From Streptomyces griseoflavus (GTDB lineage Bacteria > Actinomycetota > Actinomycetes > Streptomycetales > Streptomycetaceae), in contig NZ_BMUC01000022.1 in NCBI RefSeq assembly GCF_014649995.1, positions 1 through 64,000 on the forward strand: a stretch of DNA of 64,000 bases, in the 5' to 3' direction. The notes below the pieces were generated by a model. That model searched no databases. It was not told the origin of the DNA and saw nothing but the letters and a program-made list of their open reading frames with translations. Every line of letters starts with the position of its first letter. Positions within the stretch are counted from its first letter, which is position 1. The position numbers and the translations under genes are program-made. Shown here in pieces: positions 17,271 through 26,954 of this stretch.

Positions 17271-17948
17271 CTACACCGCTCCGTACGGCCCGCCCAGCCC
17301 CCACCCGTGCCACATCGCCTCCGCGAACGCCGCCGCGAGCTTGTGTTCGCCGGCCTCGTTGGGGTGGGTGCCGTCGTAGGTGTCCGTGTGGAAGTCGTAC
17401 GACTGCGGCGGGGGGACGAGCAGCAGCGGGGAGCCCGGTTCGTCGAGGTCGGCGACGGTCTTCGCGAGGAGTTCGTTGAAGCGGGTGACCTGCTCGGCGA
17501 AGGAGGGGTCGGCCTCCACCCGGATGTTGCGGATCACCGGCATGACGGCGACGCGGACGCGCGGCCGGGCCGCCCGCGCCCCGGCGACGAACGCCCGCAC
17601 GTTGTCCGCCGTCTGCTCGGCGTTGGTGTAGAAGCCCAGGTCGATCAGGCCCAGCGACACCAGCAGCACGTCCGCCCGGCAGGAGCGCACGGCGTCGCCG
17701 ATCAGCGGGGTCATGTGGTGCCAGCCCTCGCCCCAGCCGGCCAGGTGGGCGCGGGGGAAGTCCGGGTCGGCGTACGCGTGGGAGGTCGGGGCGTCCGCGG
17801 ACGGGTCGTGCAGCGTCTCGCGCGGGCCGACCAGCGTGAAGGGGCCGCCGTACGCCGTGCACAGGTGCTGCCACAGTCGGTAGCGCCAGGTGTGTTCACC
17901 CGAGCTCCCGATCGTCATCGAGTCACCTACGGGCATGAACCTGAGCAC
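17271..17948 (-). CDS. SGNH/GDSL-type hydrolase
   Basis: 225-residue hydrolase of the SGNH fold. Block I is PVGDSMTIG with the likely nucleophile Ser10; block V near the C-terminus is DGTHPNEAGEHKLA with the Asp-x-x-His dyad. The middle shows LLVSLGLIDLG in the position of the usual G-x-N-D block, with Leu-Ile where Asn is normal, so the oxyanion-hole Asn may be replaced. The start is taken as GTG (17946-17948), giving VLRFMPVGDS, with AGGA ten bases upstream; an ATG four codons later is possible. No signal peptide is seen with this start. It is divergent from the secreted propeller gene. Confidence 0.78.
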   Translation of the reverse strand: MLRFMPVGDSMTIGSSGEHTWRYRLWQHLCTAYGGPFTLVGPRETLHDPSADAPTSHAYADPDFPRAHLAGWGEGWHHMTPLIGDAVRSCRADVLLVSLGLIDLGFYTNAEQTADNVRAFVAGARAARPRVRVAVMPVIRNIRVEADPSFAEQVTRFNELLAKTVADLDEPGSPLLLVPPPQSYDFHTDTYDGTHPNEAGEHKLAAAFAEAMWHGWGLGGPYGAV

Positions 17949-18036
17949 CCGATCATCATCCTGGATCGGTCCGGCCGCCGCGATGTGAGACCCGACACCC
18001 GCCGTGAAGTCCGCTGCACCATGGCAGTCTTGGCCC

Positions 18037-19023
18037 ATGCGCAGACCCTTCGCCCTGCTCGCCGCGACGCTCCTCGCGGGCGCGCTCGCCGTGCCCTCCG
18101 CCTCCGCCGCCGACGGCGGCAAGGGCTTCACGGTCAAGGACCCGCGCATCACCGAGTCGAGCGGGCTCGCCGCCTCCCGCCTCCACCCCGGCGTCTACTG
18201 GACCCACAACGACAGCGACGACGGCCCCTACCTGTACGCCGTCGACAGCGCGACCGGCGAGACCGTCGCCCGTCTCACCCTGACCGGCATCGGCACGCCC
18301 CGGGACGTCGAGGCGATCTCCGTCGGGCCCGGCAACCGGATCCTCGTCGGTGACATCGGCGACAACCTCGGCGGGACGTGGCCCTACGTCTGGATCTACG
18401 AGCTGCCCGAGCCGAAGGAGCTGAAGGACGCCACCGTGCGGGCCACGCAGTACGTGGTGAAGTACTCCGACGGGGCCCGCGACGCCGAGTCGATGGTCGT
18501 GCACCCGAAGACGGGGCGCGTCTACATCATCGACAAGAGGGAGGAGGGCGGGCACCTCTACGAGGGGCCGGAGAAGCTCTCCGCGTCCGGGGACAACGTC
18601 TTCCGGCCGGTCGCCCCCGTCGAACTGTGGGCCACCGACGCCGCGCTCTCCCCGGACGGCGAGCACCTCGCCGTGCGCGGCTACTTCGGCGGCATCCACT
18701 ACGCCTGGAACGGCGGGAAGCTCCGGCGCGAGGGCCGGCTGAGCGTGCCGCTCCAGGGGCAGGGGGAGTCCGTGACCTACTCCGCCGACGGCTCCCGGCT
18801 CCTGTACGGCAGCGAGGGCAGCGAGAGCCCCGTCGAGTCCCGCGAGGCGCCGGGCGCCGGCGAGGGCGGGGGCGGCGGCGGGAACGGCGCCCGCGCGGAG
18901 GACGGGAAGAGCGTCGCGGACGGCGGCGACGGGACCACCGTAAAGATCGGCGCGGTGACGCTGGCCGTGGTCGTCGCGGCCCTCTTCGGGCTGGGCCGCC
19001 TGCGCCGCCGCCGCGGGCGCTGA
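18037..19023 (+). CDS. Secreted beta-propeller protein with C-terminal membrane anchor
   Basis: 328-residue exported protein. It has an N-terminal Sec signal peptide (MRRPFALLAATLL..., AxA-type cleavage near residue 24), a domain with repeated blade-like motifs (LYAVDSATGETVARL, VLVGDIGDNLG, VYIIDKREEGGHLY, AALSPDGEHLAVRGY), a Gly-rich linker, one C-terminal helix (about residues 300-318) and an Arg-rich tail RRRRGR. That topology places the propeller outside the cell, tethered to the membrane. The motif TESSGLAASRLHPGVYWTHND resembles extracellular esterase/phytase-like propellers of actinobacteria, but no enzyme function can be claimed. It converges on the tetR gene with 12 bases between them. 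Confidence 0.75.
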   Translation: MRRPFALLAATLLAGALAVPSASAADGGKGFTVKDPRITESSGLAASRLHPGVYWTHNDSDDGPYLYAVDSATGETVARLTLTGIGTPRDVEAISVGPGNRILVGDIGDNLGGTWPYVWIYELPEPKELKDATVRATQYVVKYSDGARDAESMVVHPKTGRVYIIDKREEGGHLYEGPEKLSASGDNVFRPVAPVELWATDAALSPDGEHLAVRGYFGGIHYAWNGGKLRREGRLSVPLQGQGESVTYSADGSRLLYGSEGSESPVESREAPGAGEGGGGGGNGARAEDGKSVADGGDGTTVKIGAVTLAVVVAALFGLGRLRRRRGR

Positions 19024-19035
19024 GCCGGGAGCCGG

Positions 19036-19872
19036 TCAGCCCTCCGCCGGGCCCGGGGCCGGCCGGTCCTCTTCCGGGCCCGGGGCCGGGGCCGGCCGGT
19101 CCTCCGCTTCCGACTTCCGGCGGGCGACGAACTCCTCCAGGCCGTCCAGGATGCGCTGCAGCCCGAACTCGAAGTGGTCGAAGCCGGAGCCGAAGGTGTC
19201 CTCGGAGAGGCCGGCCAGGACGGGGTAGCGCCCGCTGCTCATGGCCTTCTCCAGGGCCGGCCGCTGCGCCTCCCAGAACTGCGCGTCCGTCAGCCCCGAG
19301 GTGCGTTCGGCGTCCTCCTGGTACAGCTGCGTACGGGCGGCGCCGACGACGTACCCCTCGACCGTGATGATCGCCGACAGCAGTTCCGGGTCGGACAGGC
19401 CCATCGGTTCGATCCGGGCGAGCACCTTCTCCAGCCCGTCCAGCGCGCTCGGGCCGAGGATCGGGCGGGACTGGTTGACCTCCAGCAGCCAGGGGTGCCG
19501 GCGGTACAGGGCGAGGGTGCCCCGCCCCAGCGCCTCCAGCGCGGCGCGCCAGCCGCCGTCGCCGAGGCCGGTGGGATCGGCCGAGGTGCGCTGCACCCGG
19601 TCCAGCATCAGGTCGAGCAGTTCGGCCTTGCCGGGGACGTAGCGGTACAGGGACATCGTGCCGGTGCCGAGCTCCGTGGCGATCCGGCGCATCGACAGGG
19701 CGCCGATCCCGTCCCGGTCGGCGACCTCGACGGCGGCCTCCACGATCCGTTCGAGGGTCAGGCCGGGCTTCGGCCCCCTGCTGGGCCGCGGTGCGGTGTC
19801 CCACAGCAGGTCGAGGGTGCGCGCGATGTCGCCGCTGCCACTGGTCTCCGTACCGCTCCCACCGCTGCTCAT
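19036..19872 (-). CDS. TetR/AcrR-family repressor of the adjacent exporter
   Basis: 278-residue TetR protein. The helix-turn-helix lies at about residues 38-85 ([41 protein letters not shown]). The ligand domain is of the long TetR_C type, common in repressors of DrrAB-like exporters. A low-complexity Pro/Glu/Ala tail closes the protein (repeats of [13 protein letters not shown]). It is divergent from the ABC exporter genes; the shared intergenic region carries a 14-bp inverted repeat that is the likely operator for both directions. Confidence 0.9.
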   Translation of the reverse strand: MSSGGSGTETSGSGDIARTLDLLWDTAPRPSRGPKPGLTLERIVEAAVEVADRDGIGALSMRRIATELGTGTMSLYRYVPGKAELLDLMLDRVQRTSADPTGLGDGGWRAALEALGRGTLALYRRHPWLLEVNQSRPILGPSALDGLEKVLARIEPMGLSDPELLSAIITVEGYVVGAARTQLYQEDAERTSGLTDAQFWEAQRPALEKAMSSGRYPVLAGLSEDTFGSGFDHFEFGLQRILDGLEEFVARRKSEAEDRPAPAPGPEEDRPAPGPAEG

Positions 19873-19901
19873 GAGGGCAGTTTAGAACCGCCCGGAATAA
19901 T

Positions 19902-19940
19902 TGGGTACACCGTACGCGCCCATCGGGTACGGTGTACCCA
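19902..19940. promoter_or_regulatory. TetR operator between tetR and the ABC exporter
   Basis: Perfect 14-bp inverted repeat TGGGTACACCGTAC (19902-19915) and GTACGGTGTACCCA (19927-19940), 11-base spacer. Each arm is itself a near-palindrome (GTAC-acc-GTAC), so two TetR dimers could bind. It lies midway between the divergent start codons. Confidence 0.8.
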
Positions 19941-19960
19941 GTTGATGAGAGGGGGGACCC

Positions 19961-20929
19961 ATGAACGACGACGGTTACGCGGTCCGGGCGGAGGGCCTGG
20001 AGAAGCGCTACGGCGAGAAGCGCGCCCTAGACGGCTTCGACCTCGCCGTCCGCGAGGGCACGGTGCACGGACTGCTCGGGCCGAACGGCGCGGGCAAGAC
20101 CACCGCCGTACGCATCCTGTCGACGCTGATCCGGGTCGACGGCGGCCGGGCGACCGTGGCCGGGCTCGACGTGGCCCGCAGGCCGCGCGAGGTGCGGGCG
20201 CGGATCGGGCTCACCGGGCAGTACGCGGCGGTGGACGAGGTGCTCACCGGGCGGCAGAACCTGGAGATGTTCGGCAGGCTGTTCCACCTGGGGGGCCGGC
20301 GCGCCAGGGCGCGGGCGGCGGAGCTGCTGGAGCAGTTCGACCTGGCCGACGCCGCCGACAAGGGCGTCGGCGACTACAGCGGCGGCATGCGGCGCCGCCT
20401 GGACCTGGCGGCGTCGATGATCCTCACACCGGCCGTGCTGTTCCTGGACGAGCCGACGACCGGCCTCGACCCGCGCAGCCGGGGCGAGGTCTGGGACTCC
20501 GTGCGGGCGTTGGTGGCCGGCGGCACGACCGTGCTGCTGACCACGCAGTACCTGGAGGAGGCCGACCGGCTGGCCTCCCGCATCACCGTCATCGACCAGG
20601 GGCGGGCCATCGCCGACGACACCCCGGACGGGCTGAAGAACCTGGTCGGCGGCGACCGGATCGAGGTGGTGGTGGGCGAACGGCCGGACATCCCCCGCGT
20701 GGTGAAGGTGGTCGCGCGGGTCGCCGACGGCGAACCCGAGTCGGACGACACCGAGTTGCGGGTGCACGCCCCCGTGACCGACCGGGTGGCCGCGCTGACG
20801 GAGGTCGCCCGCACCCTGCAGGACGAGGGTGTGCGGGTGGAGGACATCGGGTTGCGCAGGCCCAGCCTCGACGACGTGTTCCTGCGGCTGACCGGACACC
20901 GCACGGAGAAGGAGGAGGCGGCGGCATGA
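19961..20929 (+). CDS. DrrA-like ABC transporter ATP-binding protein
   Basis: 322-residue ATPase of the daunorubicin-resistance (DrrA) family. Walker A is GPNGAGKTT at residues 40-48, the signature is [12 protein letters not shown], Walker B is [12 protein letters not shown], and the C-terminal DrrA extension ([13 protein letters not shown]) is present. With the permease encoded immediately downstream it should export a hydrophobic compound, possibly a drug or self-made metabolite. It starts at ATG 19961, 7 bases after GAGAGGGGGG. It overlaps the permease gene by four bases (ATGA). It is under likely control of the divergent TetR. Confidence 0.93.
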   Translation: MNDDGYAVRAEGLEKRYGEKRALDGFDLAVREGTVHGLLGPNGAGKTTAVRILSTLIRVDGGRATVAGLDVARRPREVRARIGLTGQYAAVDEVLTGRQNLEMFGRLFHLGGRRARARAAELLEQFDLADAADKGVGDYSGGMRRRLDLAASMILTPAVLFLDEPTTGLDPRSRGEVWDSVRALVAGGTTVLLTTQYLEEADRLASRITVIDQGRAIADDTPDGLKNLVGGDRIEVVVGERPDIPRVVKVVARVADGEPESDDTELRVHAPVTDRVAALTEVARTLQDEGVRVEDIGLRRPSLDDVFLRLTGHRTEKEEAAA

Positions 20930-21747
20930 GCGCGCCCGACCTGACCGGACCGGCCGCCCGCGGCCGGGTGTACTGGGCCCTGGCGGACTGCTGGAACCTC
21001 GTCCGCCGCAGCCTGACCCACTACCGGCGCCAGCCGGTCAACATCGCCTGGCAGCTCGGCTTCCCGATCCTGTCGGTGCTCCTCTACGGCTATGTGTTCG
21101 GCAGCGCGATGCAGGTGCCCGGCGGCGGTGACTACAAGGACTTCCTGATGCCGGGGATGTTCGTGATGACGATGGCGTTCGGCTTCATCAACACCGCCAC
21201 CGTCGTGGTCTACGACTCCACCAAGGGCGTCATCGACCGCTTCCGCTCGATGCCGATGGCGTCGTCGGCGGTGGTGGCCGGCCGGGGGGTGACCGATCTG
21301 GTCGTCGCCTGCGCCGAGTTGGCCATCCTGATGCTCACCGCACTGGTCATGGGCTGGCGCCCGGACGGCGGGTGGGGCTTCCTGGCGGCGTTCGGACTGC
21401 TGCTGTGGCTGCGGTTCGCGCTGATCTGGCTCGGCGTCTGGCTGGGCCTGCTGGTGCCCAACCCGGAGGCGGCGGGCGGCCTGTTCGCGGTCGCCTTCCC
21501 GCTGACGATGATCTCCAGCATCTTCGTCGCCCCGCAGCTGATGCCCGACTGGCTGGGCTGGGTGGCCGCCTGGAACCCGATCTCCTCCACGGCGGCGGCG
21601 GCCCGCGACCTGTTCGGCACCCCGGTCGGCGGCGGCGACTCCTGGGTCGAGCAGCACGCGCTGCTCATGGCCGGGGTGTGGCCCCTCGTGCTGACGGCCG
21701 TCTTCCTGCCGCTGGCGGTACGGAGGTTCCAGCGGCTCAGCCGGTGA
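20926..21747 (+). CDS. DrrB-like ABC-2 permease
   Basis: 273-residue ABC-2 type permease with about six membrane helices, partner of the DrrA-like ATPase. Features are the N-terminal amphipathic segment ([24 protein letters not shown]), the central conserved block [25 protein letters not shown] and the C-terminal [16 protein letters not shown]. The ATG overlaps the upstream TGA, so the pair is translationally coupled. A 21-bp hairpin ends the operon 20 bases downstream of the stop codon. Confidence 0.92.
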   Translation: MSAPDLTGPAARGRVYWALADCWNLVRRSLTHYRRQPVNIAWQLGFPILSVLLYGYVFGSAMQVPGGGDYKDFLMPGMFVMTMAFGFINTATVVVYDSTKGVIDRFRSMPMASSAVVAGRGVTDLVVACAELAILMLTALVMGWRPDGGWGFLAAFGLLLWLRFALIWLGVWLGLLVPNPEAAGGLFAVAFPLTMISSIFVAPQLMPDWLGWVAAWNPISSTAAAARDLFGTPVGGGDSWVEQHALLMAGVWPLVLTAVFLPLAVRRFQRLSR

Positions 21748-21766
21748 ACGCCGCACCCGCGGCACG

Positions 21767-21811
21767 CACGGAAGGGCGCCCGGTGGATCGTCCACCGGGC
21801 GCCCTTCCGTG
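21767..21811. terminator. Strong bidirectional hairpin between the ABC operon and serC
   Basis: Perfect inverted repeat: 21767-21787 pairs with 21791-21811 around the three-base loop TCG (21 bp). It lies between convergent stop codons at 21747 and 21823. Confidence 0.9.
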
Positions 21812-21822
21812 GAGGCGACCGC

Positions 21823-22950
<1,128 letters not shown>

Positions 22951-23054
22951 CTAGCGGCTGAGGGAAACCCGGGCGAAACATCGTCCGTCCGCTGAGACGG
23001 GCGGTGGACGGCGCCGGGCGGGCGGTGGAAGAGACGGTGGAACGGCCGGCGGAA

Positions 23055-23095
23055 CGGGCGGTGGACGGGCCGGGGGGAGGCCCGTCCACCGCCCG
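23055..23095 (-). terminator. Terminator of the conservon/P450 operon
   Basis: 17-bp perfect stem (23055-23071 with 23079-23095, 7-base loop) just after the stop of the last P450 gene. The arm sequence GGGCGGTGGA recurs in degenerate tandem form at 22999-23055, in the gap before serC. Confidence 0.85.
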
Positions 23096-23101
23096 CTGCG
23101 G

Positions 23102-24352
23102 TCAGCCGCCGAGCTTCACCGGGAGCTCGAACAGGTCGTTCTGGGTGACCACCGGCTTGTTGCGCAACTCGCCCGCCGGGACCGCCAGGTCCAGCTCGGG
23201 GAAGCGGGCGTAGAGGGCCGGCAGGGCCACACCGGCCTCCAGGCGGGACAGGGCGGCGCCGGGGCACACGTGCGGGCCGTGACCGAAGGAGATGTGCCGG
23301 TTGGCGCTCTCCCGGGTGATGTCGAAGTCGCCCGCGGTCGGCCCGTGCGCCTGCTCGTCCCGGCCGATCGCCGCGTACGACACGATCAGCGCGTCCCCGG
23401 CCGGCAGGACCTTGTCGCCGACCGGGATGTCCTCGGTCGCGAACCGGATCAGCACGTGCGACGTCGGCGTGGCGTACCGCAGGGTCTCCTCGACCACCGC
23501 CGACCAGTCGGCCTTGCCGGACAGCACCAGTTCCCGCTGCTCGGGGTGGAGGGAGAGGTTGACCACCGCGTTGACGATGAGGGAGATCGTCGTCTCGTGG
23601 CCGGCCGCCACCATCAGCTGGAGCGTCGAGACGATCTCCTCGTCGGTCAGGTGGTCCCCGTCCTCCGACGCCTGGACCAGCGCGGAGGTCAGGTCGTCAC
23701 CCGGGTTCGCGCGCTTGCTCGCGACCGTCTCGGTCATGATCCCGGCGAGTTCGGTCAGCGTCGCGATGACCTCCTCGGGCGGGGTCTGCGTGGAGAAGAA
23801 CTTCTCGAAGAGTTCCTTCAGCCGCGGCAGCCGCTCCTCCGCCAGACCCATCAGGTCGGCGATCACGTACATCGGCAGCGGGTAGGCGAACAGGGCCTTG
23901 AGGTCGACCGTGTCGCCCGGCTGGGCGGCCACCTGGTCCAGCAGGCCCTCGGTCAGCTCCGTGATCCGCTCCCGCATCCGCTCCACCCGGCGCGGGGTCA
24001 GCGCCTGCGCGACCAGCGTGCGCAGCCGGCGGTGGTCGGCGCCGTCCACGGTGAGCATGGAGCGGGGCGGGTTCGCCAGCCCGATCAGCGGCCAGTCGGG
24101 GGCGATCTCGCCGCGCTGCCAGGCGCCCCAGACGTTGATGTCCTTCACCAGACGCGGGTCGGTGAGCAGCTTCTTCGCCTCGGCGTGGTGGGTGACCGCC
24201 CACACCGGCACGTCGCCCGGCAGCGTCACGGCGGCCAGCGGCCCCGCGGCCCGCAGCGCCGCGCTCTCGCCGTCCAGGTCGGAGACGAAGGGGTCGAGGG
24301 CGATACGGGTCTGACCGGTGTCCGGCGTCGTGGTGTCCGTAGCAGCCGTCAT
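23102..24352 (-). CDS. Cytochrome P450, CYP154-like, last gene of the conservon operon
   Basis: 416-residue soluble bacterial P450. All class hallmarks are present: I-helix AAGHETT, ExxR as E289-T-L-R292, and the heme loop FGHGPHVCPG with ligand Cys363. It overlaps the upstream P450 gene by four bases (ATGA). In Streptomyces a CYP154 is frequently paired with a CYP157 inside conservons, which is the basis for the family call; a naming-level assignment needs percent identities. No ferredoxin gene is adjacent, so electrons must come from elsewhere. Substrate unknown. Confidence 0.87.
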   Translation of the reverse strand: MTAATDTTTPDTGQTRIALDPFVSDLDGESAALRAAGPLAAVTLPGDVPVWAVTHHAEAKKLLTDPRLVKDINVWGAWQRGEIAPDWPLIGLANPPRSMLTVDGADHRRLRTLVAQALTPRRVERMRERITELTEGLLDQVAAQPGDTVDLKALFAYPLPMYVIADLMGLAEERLPRLKELFEKFFSTQTPPEEVIATLTELAGIMTETVASKRANPGDDLTSALVQASEDGDHLTDEEIVSTLQLMVAAGHETTISLIVNAVVNLSLHPEQRELVLSGKADWSAVVEETLRYATPTSHVLIRFATEDIPVGDKVLPAGDALIVSYAAIGRDEQAHGPTAGDFDITRESANRHISFGHGPHVCPGAALSRLEAGVALPALYARFPELDLAVPAGELRNKPVVTQNDLFELPVKLGG

Positions 24353-25584
24353 GCGCGCGTGCCTCCAAGGGCGGGAGTGGGTGTGAACGTGACCGGGAGT
24401 TCGGACAGTCCGCGCAGCCACGGGGACGGGCGGCGGGTGAGCTTCGCGGCCGGCACCGCGAGGTCGATGTCCGGCAGCCGGTCCAGTACGACCTCGATGC
24501 CGGTCCGGGCGATCACCTCGGCGATCTCCTGCGCCGGGAACGGGCAGCGGTGCTCCCCGTGACCGAAGGAGAAGTGGGCGCCGTTGCCGCCGGTCAGCGC
24601 CGAGCCGTCGGTACGCACCTGGGGGTCGGAGTTGGCGCCCTGCAGGCCGAGCAGCACCATGTCGCCGGCGCGGATCCGGCGCCCGCCGAGCTGGGTGTCG
24701 CGGGACGCCCAGCGGGCGGCCACGTTCTGGGTCGGCGTGTCCTCCCACAGCACCTCGTTCATCGCCTCGGCGATGCTGTTGCGGCCACCGAACAGCGAGG
24801 CCGCGAAACGGCTGTCGGTGAGCATCAGGTGCAGCGAGTTGCCGATCCAGTCGGCGGTCGGCTGGTGCCCGGCCGCCATCATCACCATCAGGTCCTGGCA
24901 GACCTCCTCCTGGGTGAACCCCGAGGTGTCGGCGAGCATCCGGGACGTGACGTCCTCGGCGGGCCGTTCGCTGCGGGCGGCCACCAGTTCCGTCATCGAG
25001 GTGAACAGGTGGATCTGGCCCTCCAGGGCCCGCTCCCGCCCGTCGATCATGTCGTTGAGGGCGGTGACCAGGGCCGGGCCCGCCTCGTCGGGGAAGCCGT
25101 ACAGCCGGGCCAGCACCCGCACCGGCAGCAGCATCGCGAACTCGCCGATGATGTCGGCGCTGCCCTTGGGGCAGATGCCGTCGATCAGCTCGTCCGCGAA
25201 CTTCTCGGCGTAGCCGCGCAGTTCGAACGGGTCGACCGCCTCCAGCGCGGACACCAGCATCCCGGCCCGCTCACGGTGCCGCTCGCCGACGGTGTAGAGG
25301 ATCGACGGCTGCCTGCGGCCGATCATCGGCAGCAGCGGCCAGTCGTCGGGGATGTTCTCCCACTGGTTCCACAGTTCGGAGTCCCGGCTGAACAGCACCG
25401 GGTCGCCGGTGATCTGGTGCAGTTCGCGGTAGCCGAGCACCAGCCAGGCCGGTGCGTCGCCGTCGAGCACCACCGGTACGACGCTGCCGTGCTCGCGCCG
25501 CAGCTCCCGGTACACGCGGGCCGGGTCGTCCTGCAGCAGGGACCCCTGGAAACGGACGGCGTTGGGGAGGGAGGCGGGGCTCAC
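24349..25584 (-). CDS. Cytochrome P450-like protein, CYP157-like, lacking the ExxR motif
   Basis: 411-residue P450-fold protein. The heme loop FGHGEHRCPF with Cys347 is intact, but the K-helix motif reads E277-V-L-W280 in place of ExxR, and the I-helix reads AAGHQPT in place of AGxET. Loss of ExxR is the published hallmark of the CYP157 family. It may not be a normal monooxygenase. GTG start at 25582-25584 overlaps the stop of the conservon GTPase gene by four bases; its own stop overlaps the next P450 gene. The strict coupling suggests equal production with the partner P450. Confidence 0.87.
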   Translation of the reverse strand: MSPASLPNAVRFQGSLLQDDPARVYRELRREHGSVVPVVLDGDAPAWLVLGYRELHQITGDPVLFSRDSELWNQWENIPDDWPLLPMIGRRQPSILYTVGERHRERAGMLVSALEAVDPFELRGYAEKFADELIDGICPKGSADIIGEFAMLLPVRVLARLYGFPDEAGPALVTALNDMIDGRERALEGQIHLFTSMTELVAARSERPAEDVTSRMLADTSGFTQEEVCQDLMVMMAAGHQPTADWIGNSLHLMLTDSRFAASLFGGRNSIAEAMNEVLWEDTPTQNVAARWASRDTQLGGRRIRAGDMVLLGLQGANSDPQVRTDGSALTGGNGAHFSFGHGEHRCPFPAQEIAEVIARTGIEVVLDRLPDIDLAVPAAKLTRRPSPWLRGLSELPVTFTPTPALGGTRA

Positions 25585-26222
25585 ACCAGCTCCTGACGGG
25601 GGGCTCGGGCCGGGTCGGCGTACAGGCTCTGGATGTGCTCCACCAGGGTGATCAGCACGATCTTGCTGGACTCCCGGGACCGCGCGTCGCAGTTCACCAG
25701 CGGCACGTGCGGGTCGAGGTCGAGGGCCTCGCGGATCGCCTGCGGGGTGAAGGTGGCGCCGCCGAAGTCGTTGCAGGCCACGATGAACGGGGTGCCGTGC
25801 TTCTCCAGCCGGTCGATGGCGTACCAGGAGTCGTCGATGCGCCGGGTGTCGACCAGCACGACCGCGCCGAGCGTGCCGGAGAACAGCCGGTCCCACAGGA
25901 ACCAGAAGCGTTCCTGGCCGGGCGCGCCGAACAGGTACAGCACGTTGTGCGCGTCGAGGGTGATGCGGCCGAAGTCGAAGGCGACGGTGGTCGAGGTCTT
26001 GGCGCTGACCCCGCTGGTGTCGTCGACGGCCTCACCGGCCTGCGTCATCGTCTCCTCGGTGTTGAGGGGACGGATCTCGCTGACCGAGCGGACCATCGTC
26101 GTCTTGCCGGCGCCGAAGCCGCCCACGACCACGATCTTCAGGCCGTTGTCGGCCGACGCGCCCAGCGGTGTACGGCTCTCGGCGGCCGTGTCCGTGCGCG
26201 AGTCAGAGGTTGCGGAGTCCAA
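25581..26222 (-). CDS. cvnD: Conservon GTP-binding protein CvnD
   Basis: 213-residue small Ras-like GTPase of the conservon type. P-loop GGFGAGKTT (residues 34-42), then FGAPGQERFWFLWD (switch II DxxG variant, GAPG) and ACNDFGG in place of the usual NKxD. The start appears to be TTG at 26220-26222, with GGAG about 10 bases upstream; no ATG or GTG exists before the P-loop. The TTG overlaps the end of cvnC by 20 bases. Conservons form membrane-associated complexes resembling eukaryotic G-protein-coupled systems, with CvnD as the nucleotide switch. Confidence 0.9.
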   Translation of the reverse strand: MDSATSDSRTDTAAESRTPLGASADNGLKIVVVGGFGAGKTTMVRSVSEIRPLNTEETMTQAGEAVDDTSGVSAKTSTTVAFDFGRITLDAHNVLYLFGAPGQERFWFLWDRLFSGTLGAVVLVDTRRIDDSWYAIDRLEKHGTPFIVACNDFGGATFTPQAIREALDLDPHVPLVNCDARSRESSKIVLITLVEHIQSLYADPARAPRQELV

Positions 26223-26550
26223 CGAGCACCTGCTCCAGGATGTCGGGGTCGGGTACGGCGGCCTTGCGGGGGTGGCGGGCGCTGACCCGGCCCGCCGCGA
26301 GGAGGTCGGAGAGCAGGATCCGGGTGATGCTGACGGGCAGCTTCATCTCGGCCGCGATCTCCACGACCGCCGTGGGGCGTTCGGTCAGCCGCAGGATCGC
26401 CGTGTGCTCGGACTGCATGCCGGGCACCGGATCGCATTCGGCGACGACCAGGGTCACCAGGTCGAAGGGGTTGTCGGGACCGGACCGGCTGCGGCCCCCG
26501 GTGAGGGTGTACAGCCGGTCGGGGGCGTCGTCCCTGCCGGGCCGGCTCAT
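26203..26550 (-). CDS. cvnC: Conservon DUF742 protein CvnC
   Basis: 115-residue DUF742 protein, winged-helix-like: RLYTLTGGRSRSG, FDLVTLV, a central HTH-like block (ERPTAVVEIAAEMKLPVSITRILLSDLLAAGRV) and the terminal DPDILEQVLVGLRNL typical of CvnC. It starts in a four-base overlap with cvnB and runs 20 bases into cvnD. In characterised conservons it interacts with the other Cvn subunits; DNA binding is not established. Confidence 0.9.
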   Translation of the reverse strand: MSRPGRDDAPDRLYTLTGGRSRSGPDNPFDLVTLVVAECDPVPGMQSEHTAILRLTERPTAVVEIAAEMKLPVSITRILLSDLLAAGRVSARHPRKAAVPDPDILEQVLVGLRNL

Positions 26551-26954
26551 GCGGTGCGGGGCAGCGCGGTCAGGTGCTCACCGAGCTGTTCCACGAGTTC
26601 GCTCATGTTGTGCCCGATGAGCCCGGCGTCCGCGTCCTCGCTGGTGACGACGGCGAGATGGGCGCCCTCGCCGGCCTCCACGATGAACAGCACGCCCCCG
26701 TAGAACTCCGTCATGGCCGAGCGCACCCCGCCGCTGCCGTCGCCGAACTCGATCGAGGCGCCGTGCGACAGCGACTGGATGCCGGCGGCTATCGCGGCGA
26801 GCTGGTCGGCCTGGTCGGCGGACAGCTCCGGGGTCCGGCACAGTTTCAGGCCGTCCCGGGACAGCACGAGCGCGTGCCGGGCACCCGGCGTGCGCTCCAG
26901 CAGCCCTTCCAGGAGCCAGGTGAGCTTCTCGTCGGCGGTCGTCGTGCCGGTCAT
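26547..26954 (-). CDS. cvnB: Conservon roadblock/LC7 protein CvnB
   Basis: 135-residue roadblock/LC7-domain protein, likely GTPase-regulating (MglB-like) partner of CvnD. Typical segments are LTWLLEGLLERTPGARHALVLSRDGL, AAIAAGIQSLSHGAS and the terminal GHNMSELVEQLGEHL. The start overlaps the stop of cvnA by four bases (26951-26954), and its stop overlaps the start of cvnC. Confidence 0.92.
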   Translation of the reverse strand: MTGTTTADEKLTWLLEGLLERTPGARHALVLSRDGLKLCRTPELSADQADQLAAIAAGIQSLSHGASIEFGDGSGGVRSAMTEFYGGVLFIVEAGEGAHLAVVTSEDADAGLIGHNMSELVEQLGEHLTALPRTA

